From assembly GCA_041660045.1 (NCBI GenBank), contig JBAZXA010000007.1, forward strand, positions 1-64,000: a stretch of 64,000 nt of DNA, read 5' to 3'. This stretch comes from WM-3-3 sp041660045. Its GTDB lineage: Bacteria; Pseudomonadota; Gammaproteobacteria; Methylococcales; Methylomonadaceae. The notes under the pieces are model-generated. The model did not search any database, was not told the origin of the DNA, and saw nothing but the letters and a program-made list of their open reading frames with translations. Position numbers and translations under genes: made by a program. Positions within the stretch are counted from its first letter, which is position 1; each line of letters starts with the position of its first letter. Shown piece after piece: positions 36,960-45,157 of this stretch.

Positions 36960-39226
36960 AATGAACTGTATTTTTCACGTAAATGTTGGCGGACAACTTC
37001 GGCCAAGGTATTAACGACAAAAGTAAACATAAAGAGTACCAATGCGGCTAAAAATAATACCCGGTAATGCGTACTATCGACTTCAGCCTCAGGCATTTCA
37101 ACAGCAATATTTGCGGCTAAAGTTCGCATGCCTTGGAATATGCTTAAATCAATAAGCGGTGTATTACCGGTGGCCATGAGTACAATCATGGTCTCACCCA
37201 CTGCCCGTCCAAGGCCTATCATAATGGCTGAAAATATGCCTGGGCTGGCGGTTAGCAAAACAACTTTAGTCATGGTTTGCCAAGGTGTGGCACCCAATGC
37301 TAGCGAGCCTATGGTCAAGTGTTTCGGTACGCTAAAAATAGCATCTTCAGTGATTGAATAAATGCTGGGGATTACTGCAAAGCCCATGGCAAAGCCAACA
37401 ACCATGGCGTTACGCTGGTCATAACCGATACCCCATTCACTTTTAAGCCAATCCCGCAAAGAGCCATTAAAACAAATCGTTTCTAGGCCATCGCTCAGGC
37501 CTATCGCTAAGCAGCCGGATAATAAAATAATTGGGATGAGTATCATGGCATCCCAACCTTCAGGGATTTTTTGTAGAAATCCTTGTGGTAAAAATTGCCA
37601 TAAATAGGCAAATAAAATAACGCTAGTGGGTATCACCAACAACAATGTAAAAATGCCCGCTAAATGCATTTCTATATACGGGGCTAACCATAAGCCAGCG
37701 AGAAAACCTAAGATAACGGTGGGTAAGGCTCCCATCATTTCAATGGTGGGCTTAACCACACGGCGTAATGAGGGAGCCATGAAATAGGCGGTATAAATAG
37801 CGCCCATTAAAGATAATGGAACCGCAAATAACATGGAATAAAAAGCCGCTTTTAAGGTACCAAAGACTAAGGGGATTAAGCTATATTTCGGTTCAAAATC
37901 ATTGCTAGCGGAAGAGGATTGCCAGATATAAGCAGGTTTTGAGTAACTTTCATACCAGATTTGTTGCCAAAGTACTTTGATGGAGACTTCGGGATGTTCA
38001 TTTTCAATATGCCAAAAATGTATTAAACCATCGCTGGTTTGCAGTAAAAAAGTATCGGCACGCGGGGATAGGGTCATGGCGATGGCATTTTTCCCACTAA
38101 CTTGTTCTTTCAGCAGTTCCCGCTCTGATGTGGAATGGTAAACCCCCATTTCACTGTTAGCATCAACGGCAATAAAGCCTTTACGGCGTTGCTCGGCATT
38201 TATGGCAATTATGCTTTGGTCAGAGACTTTGAAGTCCCTAAATTTATTTAAGCGTGAGTGGTTTTGTTCATCTTTAACTAAGCCCCATTGGCTAACTGTT
38301 CCGTTGGAGTCACCGACTAGTACGGATAAGTCGCCATTCAAAAAGGTTGCGCTGGTGATTTTGGGGGTGTTGTTGGCAATATTTTTATGTTCCAGTAGCA
38401 CAGGCTGTGCTTTGTTGCTGATATCAAAAGCGCTAAGGCCGCCATTGCTTCGAATTAGATAAAGATAGCGTTGCTCCTTATCAATCAGTATCTCATCGAC
38501 GTCAATACCATCCATTTCTAAGGTCGTGTCTGTTCGGGTTAAGCCAGCTTCATCATCAAACAAAGATTCTTTAGGTGCAAAACTGACCAACTGAATTTTA
38601 TGGCCAATTTTAGCGGCTAACATGCTTTTGTCAGAGATTTTTATGGCAACTTTATCCAAGGCTAATCCGGTTGCATCGATGATTATCGGGTCAACACCTA
38701 AAGGATATTGCAATGACGGTGTTATCTGTCTAATGTTATTAACAAAAGTTTCTTTATAGAGTTGTTTTACGACGATAGCTTTGCCATTGGAAAGCCCATA
38801 TATGGCGACACCTGTTGCTGGGTTACCAGCGCTGAAGCTGATGATTTTGGCGTCAGTAGGCGTTTTGATGGTTTCAGTGCCGATGGTTTCGCCATCTGTG
38901 ACTTTAAAAAAGATGACAGTTCCAGTATCGGTAAAACGGGCGCCAACCTTATTTTGTTCTTCCATGGCCAGTAACACGGTTTTGCCTAACTGTTGTTCCG
39001 GTACAGCATATTGCGACAGGGGTTTGGCAGAAGCCGATATGAATAAAGGGTAAACGGAATAGAGCAAAAAGAAAAATATTAAAACGACGGCAATAATGAC
39101 ACTAAGGCCGCCAATGACAACACCATACTGGGCTATTTTGTCCTTGATTAAGCGCCATTTTTGGTAATATTCGGATGCAGTCCCTTTTGGGGAAGAAATT
39201 TTATGATTAATGTGTAATTCCGACAT
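36956..39226 (-). CDS. pstC: Phosphate ABC transporter permease PstC (long form)
   Basis: A permease of about 756 residues. A first membrane helix (VVIGGLSVIIAVVLIFFFLLYSV) is followed by a ~380-residue periplasmic region that looks beta-propeller-like (repeated short beta strands), then the six-helix permease domain with LGRAVGETMIVLMATG. I chose ATG 39226 (MSELHINHK). The frame stays open to 39313, but that part lies over a terminator hairpin between pstS and pstC. It matches the long PstC class of gammaproteobacteria. Confidence 0.92.
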   Translation of the reverse strand: MSELHINHKISSPKGTASEYYQKWRLIKDKIAQYGVVIGGLSVIIAVVLIFFFLLYSVYPLFISASAKPLSQYAVPEQQLGKTVLLAMEEQNKVGARFTDTGTVIFFKVTDGETIGTETIKTPTDAKIISFSAGNPATGVAIYGLSNGKAIVVKQLYKETFVNNIRQITPSLQYPLGVDPIIIDATGLALDKVAIKISDKSMLAAKIGHKIQLVSFAPKESLFDDEAGLTRTDTTLEMDGIDVDEILIDKEQRYLYLIRSNGGLSAFDISNKAQPVLLEHKNIANNTPKITSATFLNGDLSVLVGDSNGTVSQWGLVKDEQNHSRLNKFRDFKVSDQSIIAINAEQRRKGFIAVDANSEMGVYHSTSERELLKEQVSGKNAIAMTLSPRADTFLLQTSDGLIHFWHIENEHPEVSIKVLWQQIWYESYSKPAYIWQSSSASNDFEPKYSLIPLVFGTLKAAFYSMLFAVPLSLMGAIYTAYFMAPSLRRVVKPTIEMMGALPTVILGFLAGLWLAPYIEMHLAGIFTLLLVIPTSVILFAYLWQFLPQGFLQKIPEGWDAMILIPIILLSGCLAIGLSDGLETICFNGSLRDWLKSEWGIGYDQRNAMVVGFAMGFAVIPSIYSITEDAIFSVPKHLTIGSLALGATPWQTMTKVVLLTASPGIFSAIMIGLGRAVGETMIVLMATGNTPLIDLSIFQGMRTLAANIAVEMPEAEVDSTHYRVLFLAALVLFMFTFVVNTLAEVVRQHLREKYSSL

Positions 39227-39261
39227 GCCGGCAAAATAGATATTTGAGCTAAAAAACAAAA

Positions 39262-39308
39262 CAATCAAAAAAGGTGGTAATCCTGGCAAGAGAATCCACC
39301 ACCTTTTT
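39262..39308 (-). terminator. Intercistronic terminator between pstS and pstC
   Basis: On the minus strand an 11-bp perfect stem (AAAAAGGTGGT / ACCACCTTTTT) with a 19-base loop ends in six T residues. It lies 90 bases after the pstS stop and about 40 before the pstC start. It should end most pstS transcripts and let some read into pstCAB-phoU, giving excess binding protein. Confidence 0.85.
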
Positions 39309-39398
39309 GACAATCCTTAGACCATATTGGCGCTAAGGTTAGGTTTTGGCTAGGATTGGGTATCCCAAAAGCGCTCCGAAAAATCCTATAACGTTGAG

Positions 39399-40379
39399 TT
39401 ATTTGATCGATGCAAGTGCTTTATCGACAACTTTGGCCGGTAAGGGAATATAGCCATCCTTAACTACAGCTTGTTGGCCCGCTTTAGACAACACCATTTT
39501 AAGGAACTCATCTTCTAGGGGCGCCAACGGCTGGTTAGGTTTTTTATTTACATAAACATACAAATAACGGGCTAACGGATAAGTGCCGGCTAGTGTATTC
39601 TCAGGGGTGGCTTCAATGTAAGGTTGGCCCTCTTCCTTCGCCAACGCTACTGCTTTTACGCCAGAAGTGGTATAACCCATACCGGAATAGCCAATGCCAT
39701 TAACAGATGTGGTTACCGCTTGCACGACAGAGGCCGAACCAGGCTGTTCATTAACATTGTCTTTATAGTCACCTTTACATAAAGTATGCTCTTTAAAGAA
39801 ACCATACGTTCCAGAAACAGAATTACGTCCATAAAGCTGGATAGTTTTACTTGCCCAAGCACCCGTTAAGCCAGCTTCGCCCCAGGTTTTTATATCGGAG
39901 CTATAGCCACATTTACGTGTGGTTGAAAAAATAGCATCGGCTTGCATAAGGGTTAAACCTTTAACTGGGTTGTCTTTGTTGACAAAAATCGCCAAGGCGT
40001 CTATTGCAACAGGAACCGCAGTTGGTTTATAGCCGAATTTGCTCTCAAACGCATCAATTTCTTCATCTTTCATTTTACGGCTCATTGGGCCGATGTTTGC
40101 GGTGCCTTCTGTTAAGGCTGGGGGTGCCGTGCTGGAGCCCGCTGCTTGGATTTGGATATTGACATTGGGATAGTTGCGGTTGAACTCTTCTGCCCATAAA
40201 GTCATTAAGTTAGCTAAAGTGTCTGAACCCACACTGGATAAGGTGCCTGCTATACCGCTAGCTTTTACGTATTCAGGTATGCCCGCTTCTACAGTTGCGG
40301 CGGCAGGCGTATTGGCACTAGTCAGAGCTCCCATTAACCCGAGTGCGGCAGACGCTAATTTAATTTTTGCTAATTTCAT
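39399..40379 (-). CDS. pstS: Periplasmic phosphate-binding protein PstS
   Basis: A 326-residue solute-binding protein that captures phosphate for PstCAB. A signal peptide (residues 1-~28, ending near ANTPAAA) precedes the mature protein. Ligand motifs are visible: GSDTLANLM, AAGSSTAPPAL, RKMKDEE and GRNSVSGTYGFFKE. AGGAG lies ten bases before ATG, and a Pho box with a -10 lies about 55-75 bases upstream. Confidence 0.95.
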   Translation of the reverse strand: MKLAKIKLASAALGLMGALTSANTPAAATVEAGIPEYVKASGIAGTLSSVGSDTLANLMTLWAEEFNRNYPNVNIQIQAAGSSTAPPALTEGTANIGPMSRKMKDEEIDAFESKFGYKPTAVPVAIDALAIFVNKDNPVKGLTLMQADAIFSTTRKCGYSSDIKTWGEAGLTGAWASKTIQLYGRNSVSGTYGFFKEHTLCKGDYKDNVNEQPGSASVVQAVTTSVNGIGYSGMGYTTSGVKAVALAKEEGQPYIEATPENTLAGTYPLARYLYVYVNKKPNQPLAPLEDEFLKMVLSKAGQQAVVKDGYIPLPAKVVDKALASIK

Positions 40380-40431
40380 TTTTATTGAACTCCTAAGAGA
40401 TGGTTTGTTTTAATATACATTATGCAACATT

Positions 40432-40453
40432 AAATATGACAGGAACATGAAAA
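40432..40453 (-). promoter_or_regulatory. Pho box upstream of pstS
   Basis: Reading the minus strand, TTTTCAT-GTTC-CTGTCAT-ATTT gives two 7-base repeats with an 11-base period, the layout of PhoB sites (CTGTCAT repeats with 4-base spacers). The second repeat is a perfect match. A CATAAT -10 candidate (40419-40424) lies 11 bases downstream, the usual spacing when PhoB replaces the -35 element. Confidence 0.75.
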
Positions 40454-40571
40454 GCTCCGCTCAATTTTATCTAAGCTAATGTTTTCAATAATTTGATCGG
40501 GTAAGTTGTGTGCTAGGCTTAAGTGGTTTACCAAGATAATAGGCTAATAAGGCATATTAAGCCGTAGGTTA

Positions 40572-41081
40572 TTATATTAGGCACTCCTCAATATGGGTAA
40601 TTGAGATTAATTTGGCATGATGGGGGCTTAACCCAGGCCAATCACTATTGATGCTAATTCTGGCCAATGTTGCAGTATGTAGGTAATCCCTGGTAGCCAA
40701 GGTATTGGGTCTCTCAAGTAACCAACTTAATAAATTTTCTAAGCTGGGGTTATGGCCAATAATGAGAACCTTGTCAGACTGGGGTTTACACTCGGCTAAA
40801 GCCGTTTTCAAATCATCAAGATTTTCGCTATAAAGTCGATAGTCTTGAAATATAATATCGCTAGCTAGGTTGCATGTTAAGTTAATTCGTTTGGCGGTAG
40901 CCATAGTCCGTTTTGCCGGGGAACACAAAATACAATCTGGAATAAGACCTTGTTGGGCCATCCACTTACCCATTAATTCAGCATCTTTTTTGCCTTTTTT
41001 GCTTAAAGGGCGTTCAATATCGCTAATATTTGCTGGTCTAGCGGCCTTAGCGTGGCGTAAAAGCCATAATTGTTTGCTCAT
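40572..41081 (-). CDS. sixA: SixA-type histidine phosphatase
   Basis: A small histidine-phosphatase superfamily protein, 169 residues. The catalytic motif is LRHAKA (RHG variant), with a second His in IGHNPSLENLL. In E. coli SixA removes phosphate from phospho-histidine proteins of the nitrogen phosphotransferase chain. ATG 41081 gives the normal MSKQLWLLRHAKA start and has GGAAA upstream; ATG 41093 would add four residues. It sits between pstS and the CHAD gene. Confidence 0.88.
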   Translation of the reverse strand: MSKQLWLLRHAKAARPANISDIERPLSKKGKKDAELMGKWMAQQGLIPDCILCSPAKRTMATAKRINLTCNLASDIIFQDYRLYSENLDDLKTALAECKPQSDKVLIIGHNPSLENLLSWLLERPNTLATRDYLHTATLARISINSDWPGLSPHHAKLISITHIEECLI

Positions 41082-41095
41082 AGTGGTTTCCATGG

Positions 41096-41135
41096 CCTAT
41101 AAAGTTTTGCGGAAACGCGTGCAAAACTTGCCTAT
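41096..41135. repeat. Inverted repeat in the sixA-CHAD intergenic region
   Basis: A perfect 9-bp arm pair (AAGTTTTGC / GCAAAACTT, 10-base loop) is extended by CCTATA / TATAGG with a 3-base bulge. It lies directly upstream of sixA (-) and about 100 bases before the CYTH/CHAD gene (+). There is no T run in either direction, so an operator or RNA leader is more likely than a terminator. Confidence 0.5.
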
Positions 41136-41235
41136 AGGCTTAATTTCAGTATGTTAAAGAAGTTGTCATTAAGGATTAATACAACGTTGCCAAACTTTAT
41201 ACAATCTGATTTCAATTTTTCTCCAGCTTTATATT

Positions 41236-42768
41236 ATGCCTTTACACTTTGAACTTCCTGCACATTTGACCGCTGAAAAGTTTATCGCCCAGTTGAGTAA
41301 GTTTGCCAATATAACGGTTATTTCCCAACAATATACGCTTAAAACTTACTATGATAGCTTTGATTGGCGACTTTATAAAAAAGGATTTACATTCGAATTT
41401 AAACGGGCTAAGCATGAATCATTGTTGATTTTAAAATCATTAGCAACTGGGCGCCAATTAGCCCAAATGGTTAGTCAACAAGCCCCTGTTTTCGCAAAAG
41501 ATTTTAAGCCTGGAAAATTGCATGGCCAAATCGAATCGGTACTAGAAATTAGGGCATTATTGGCTATTTGTACTTTGGATTATGAAGCCTATTCAATCAG
41601 TGTGCTCAATAAAGAGGAGAAGACGATCTTACGTTTGGACATTGAGGATTATAATTTATTTAACAGCCGTCTCACTTTATTGCCTATTAAGGGTTACGAT
41701 AAGGCTTTAGATCATATACGTAGTTTGGTAATGAAGAAATTTGAGCTAGCCATGGGGTATAGGCCTGTCTTACTGGATGCTTTGGCGCTACAAGGTCACA
41801 AACCTCAGGAATATAGCTCAAAGCTGAGTATTAACTTAGCACCTGACATGCGTGCGGACGTAGCCTGTAAATATATTTATAGCCATTTGCTGCAAACAAT
41901 TAAAGTTAATGAGCAGGGCACTATTGCTGATCTAGACAGTGAGTTTTTACATGATTTTAGAATTGCGGTGCGGCGGACTCGGGCAGGGCTAAACCAGCTG
42001 AAAGGCGTGTTGCCAGAAACTACCCATACTCAATTTACGGCGTTTTTTTCTTGGTTGGGTCAAATTACCAACCAAACGCGTGATTTAGACATGTATCTGG
42101 TTAATTTTGAAGCCTATAAAAACAGCTTGCCGATCACTATCCGCAATGACTTACAACCTTTGTATGACTTTATTTTAAGTAAACAACAAAAAGCACAAAA
42201 AGAACTGGCGAAAAAGCTTAAATCCCAGCGCTATCTTATGACACTATCGGAATGGGAAGCTTTTTTGAAAGAAACTGTGCAAAAAAAGCCATTAGAAGCC
42301 AATGCACGTATGACCATTAAGGAGTTGGCCGATCTACGAATTTGGAAAGTTTATAATACGGTGATCAAAGAAGGTAGCCAAATTCAGGCGGATTCTTCGG
42401 CTGAAATGTTACATAGCTTGCGTAAGACCTGCAAAAAACTACGCTATTTAATGGAGTTTTTTCAATCTTTATATCCTGAACAAGCTATGCAGGGACTTAT
42501 AAAATGTTTAAAAGGTTTACAAGACGTTTTAGGTAAATTTCAAGATTGCGAAGTACAGGAGCAAACCTTAAAGCAATTTAGTGAGGAGATGATGGCGGTT
42601 AAGGTTCAAGCCAACACCTTTTTAGCCATGGGTGTGCTCATACAAATTATTGACACCCATAAATTAGAAGCGCGTAAAGGGTTTAACGAAAAATTTGCGG
42701 ATTTTCAGCAACTAAAAATCCGCAAGTCATTTGAAATGTATTTTGCAAATGTTGTGGTGCAACTATGA
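41236..42768 (+). CDS. CYTH-like/CHAD domain protein (probable polyphosphate binder)
   Basis: A 510-residue protein. The N-terminal ~195 residues look like a CYTH/triphosphate-tunnel domain, with YYDSFDWRLYKKGFTFEFKR matching the second strand region. The usual ExExK metal motif at the N terminus is missing (only LHFELP). The C-terminal CHAD domain is all helical and basic, with LHDFRIAVRRTRAGL, TRDLDMYL and LHSLRKTCKKLRYLMEFF holding the conserved His and Arg/Lys residues. CHAD domains bind polyphosphate and sit on polyphosphate granules in other bacteria. It overlaps a ParA gene by four bases, in a phosphate-handling neighbourhood. Confidence 0.87.
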   Translation: MPLHFELPAHLTAEKFIAQLSKFANITVISQQYTLKTYYDSFDWRLYKKGFTFEFKRAKHESLLILKSLATGRQLAQMVSQQAPVFAKDFKPGKLHGQIESVLEIRALLAICTLDYEAYSISVLNKEEKTILRLDIEDYNLFNSRLTLLPIKGYDKALDHIRSLVMKKFELAMGYRPVLLDALALQGHKPQEYSSKLSINLAPDMRADVACKYIYSHLLQTIKVNEQGTIADLDSEFLHDFRIAVRRTRAGLNQLKGVLPETTHTQFTAFFSWLGQITNQTRDLDMYLVNFEAYKNSLPITIRNDLQPLYDFILSKQQKAQKELAKKLKSQRYLMTLSEWEAFLKETVQKKPLEANARMTIKELADLRIWKVYNTVIKEGSQIQADSSAEMLHSLRKTCKKLRYLMEFFQSLYPEQAMQGLIKCLKGLQDVLGKFQDCEVQEQTLKQFSEEMMAVKVQANTFLAMGVLIQIIDTHKLEARKGFNEKFADFQQLKIRKSFEMYFANVVVQL

Positions 42769-43517
42769 AGGTGATCGCATTATATAGCATAAAAGGTGGT
42801 GTTGGAAAAACAGCCAGTGCTGTTAATTTGGCCTACGCTGCAGCAAATAGTGGTTACAAGACCCTGGTTTGGGATCTGGACCCACAAGGCGCCAGCAGTT
42901 TTTATTTTCGTATTAAGCCCAAAATTAAGGGCGGTGGCAAAGATTTGATAGCGGGTAAGCACGATCTTGATGATCTGATAAAAGGCACTGATTTTGATAA
43001 TTTAGATTTGTTGCCTGCCGATTTTTCGTTCCGGAACCTTGATTTAGTCTTGGATCATAAAAAAAAACCTGCGGCACAACTCAAAAAACGTTTAAAAACC
43101 TTGTCGGAACATTATGACTTTATTTTTCTAGATTGCCCGCCTAATATTTCCTTATTATCAGAAGCGGTATTTGAAGCCTCTGATCTTTTGTTGTCCCCGA
43201 TTATACCAACGACGTTGTCAATGCGGACGCTGGAGCAATTGAAAAGTTTTTTAGCCGATCAAGGCTTAAAAAAGCAACGCCTGGTACTTTTTTTCTCGAT
43301 GGTTGACCGGCGTAAAAAAATGCATCTTGAAATGATGAAAACGCTTGCGCAAAACTACCCTGAATTACTCAACACAGCTATTCCATATGCCAGTGAAATT
43401 GAACGTATGGGGCTAGAACGTAAACCGTTGGCCGCTTTTTCAGCCAAAAGCCCAGTTGCTAAAATCTACGAATCCCTCTGGCAAGAAACCTTAGGGCAAA
43501 TAACAAGCTTAAAATAA
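42765..43517 (+). CDS. ParA/MinD-type partition ATPase
   Basis: A 250-residue deviant-Walker ATPase. Walker A is KGGVGKT at residues 10-16, Walker A' is LVWDLDPQGASS and Walker B is FIFLDCPP. There is no N-terminal DNA-binding extension, so it is the short, Soj-like kind, and no parB follows. It overlaps the CHAD gene by four bases, which suggests its cargo is what the CHAD protein binds. It could instead segregate something encoded elsewhere. Confidence 0.88.
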   Translation: MKVIALYSIKGGVGKTASAVNLAYAAANSGYKTLVWDLDPQGASSFYFRIKPKIKGGGKDLIAGKHDLDDLIKGTDFDNLDLLPADFSFRNLDLVLDHKKKPAAQLKKRLKTLSEHYDFIFLDCPPNISLLSEAVFEASDLLLSPIIPTTLSMRTLEQLKSFLADQGLKKQRLVLFFSMVDRRKKMHLEMMKTLAQNYPELLNTAIPYASEIERMGLERKPLAAFSAKSPVAKIYESLWQETLGQITSLK

Positions 43518-43697
43518 ATACAGGTTACCCGATATATTTCCTGTTCATTTAAAAAAAGCTTGGATTAGGTTAAATAAGCGACAATTTTGCTTCTAAATTG
43601 CTAGCAACCGTTACAATAGACAGTGCTAACAACTATCTGGCTTAACCCACTTTCATAGACTAGAAAGTAGGTCAACCATGCCGTAACAAACCCGGTA

Positions 43698-45155
43698 ATG
43701 ACTATGGAAACTTCTGATAAAGCCCATTCCGAGCAATTTTTACAGCAGCATTTACAGCAAGTTTTAAGTTTGCTGGAAAAGTTGCGGATAGAAGAATCAT
43801 TGGTAAAACGAGGCCCTGCGGCTAAACATAAACTGATTGAAACAGTTTTCCAAAAACAGCAGCAGCATCGGATACGTGAGAAGTTTGCAGGTTTGCGGCC
43901 AGCTGATATCGCTTATATTCTTGAATCATTACCCTTAGATCAACGTTTAATTATTTGGGAAACCATAAAAACTGACCACGATGGACAGGTTTTATTGGAG
44001 GTTTCTGATGCGGTCAGGCAAACCCTAATCTCAAATATGGCCTCTGATGAGCTGGCCAAAGTCGCTAAAAATCTTGATACCGATGAAATTGCTGATTTAG
44101 CCGCAGATCTTCCTAAAAAGACCATGCTGCAGATTTTGCGTTCGTTAAACAGTGAAAAACGCCGCGATCTAAATGCCTTATTAACCTATCAAGAATATCA
44201 GGTGGGTGCCTATATGGATTTTGGTATGATTGCGATCCGGGATGATTTAAGCCTTAAGGCGGTAGTCGATTACATCCGTAAAGTTGGTAAGCTGACTAGT
44301 CATACTGATAAGTTATTTGCGGTGGATCAAAACAATCGCGTTAAAGGTATCTTACCATTACACCGGTTATTGACCAATCCGCCTGATAGCCAAGTTGCTG
44401 ATGTGATGGTAGTCGATTTTGTGCAGTTTTATGCGGATCAAGATGTCGATGAAGCGGCCAGGGCATTTGAGCGTTATGACTTGATCTCAGCGCCTGTTGT
44501 AGATGGTGAGAATAAACTTTTAGGGCGTTTATGCGTCGCCAGTATTATTGATTTTATCCGTGAAGATACAGATGAAGATTTATTGATGCAAGCCGGGGTT
44601 AGTGAGCAAGAGGATTTATTTTCAGGCGTGTGGAAGAGTGCCAAAAACCGTTGGGGCTGGTTGCTGGTTAACATCACTACAGCTTTTGCGGCCACCCGTA
44701 TTATCGATTTGTTTGAAAATTCTATATTGCAATTAGTGGCATTGGCGTCGTTAATGCCAATAGTTGCGTCAACAGGGGGTAACACGGGTAACCAGACCAG
44801 CATGCTGATTATCCGCTCCTTGGCTTTGGGGCATATAACATCGGCCAATGTGTGGCTGATGATAAAAAAGGAGCTCAGCCTTGCGGCATTAAATGGCACG
44901 CTGTTTGGTGGCATAGTTGGCCTATTGGTGCTGTTGCTATACCGAGACCCAGCTTTGTCAGTGGTAATTGCTGTTGCTATGTTTATCAATTTGCAAGTTG
45001 CGGTTTGGGTAGGCTTAGGGATACCATTGTTGCGGCACCGGCTGGGTAAGGACCCTGCTGTTGGTACGAGCGTGATGCTAACCTTTATTACCGATGCTAT
45101 GGGTTTTTTTATTTTTTTGGGGCTAGCCAGCCTATTCTTACTCGGCAAGCACTAG
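43698..45155 (+). CDS. mgtE: Magnesium transporter MgtE
   Basis: A 485-residue Mg2+ channel. It has the MgtE N domain (superhelical, about residues 40-140, LAADLPKKTMLQILRSL), two CBS domains (about 145-270) and five C-terminal membrane helices with the pore motif ASTGGNTGNQTSMLIIR. The cytosolic domains gate the pore by Mg2+. It follows the ParA gene after 180 bases; Mg2+ is the usual polyphosphate counter-ion, which fits the setting. The stop lies two bases from the convergent nadE stop. Confidence 0.94.
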   Translation: MTMETSDKAHSEQFLQQHLQQVLSLLEKLRIEESLVKRGPAAKHKLIETVFQKQQQHRIREKFAGLRPADIAYILESLPLDQRLIIWETIKTDHDGQVLLEVSDAVRQTLISNMASDELAKVAKNLDTDEIADLAADLPKKTMLQILRSLNSEKRRDLNALLTYQEYQVGAYMDFGMIAIRDDLSLKAVVDYIRKVGKLTSHTDKLFAVDQNNRVKGILPLHRLLTNPPDSQVADVMVVDFVQFYADQDVDEAARAFERYDLISAPVVDGENKLLGRLCVASIIDFIREDTDEDLLMQAGVSEQEDLFSGVWKSAKNRWGWLLVNITTAFAATRIIDLFENSILQLVALASLMPIVASTGGNTGNQTSMLIIRSLALGHITSANVWLMIKKELSLAALNGTLFGGIVGLLVLLLYRDPALSVVIAVAMFINLQVAVWVGLGIPLLRHRLGKDPAVGTSVMLTFITDAMGFFIFLGLASLFLLGKH

Positions 45156-45157
45156 CG

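Noticed and set aside
39227..39313. N-terminal extension of pstC
   Set aside because: The frame runs over the pstS terminator hairpin; MSELHINHK at 39226 leads directly to the first membrane helix.
43518..43697. Magnesium riboswitch upstream of mgtE
   Set aside because: Only a small ACTTTC / GAAAGT stem is visible; I cannot match it to M-box or other known magnesium leaders.
44474..45148. 224-codon open frame on the minus strand
   Set aside because: It is antisense to the mgtE CBS and membrane domains, which are clearly real.
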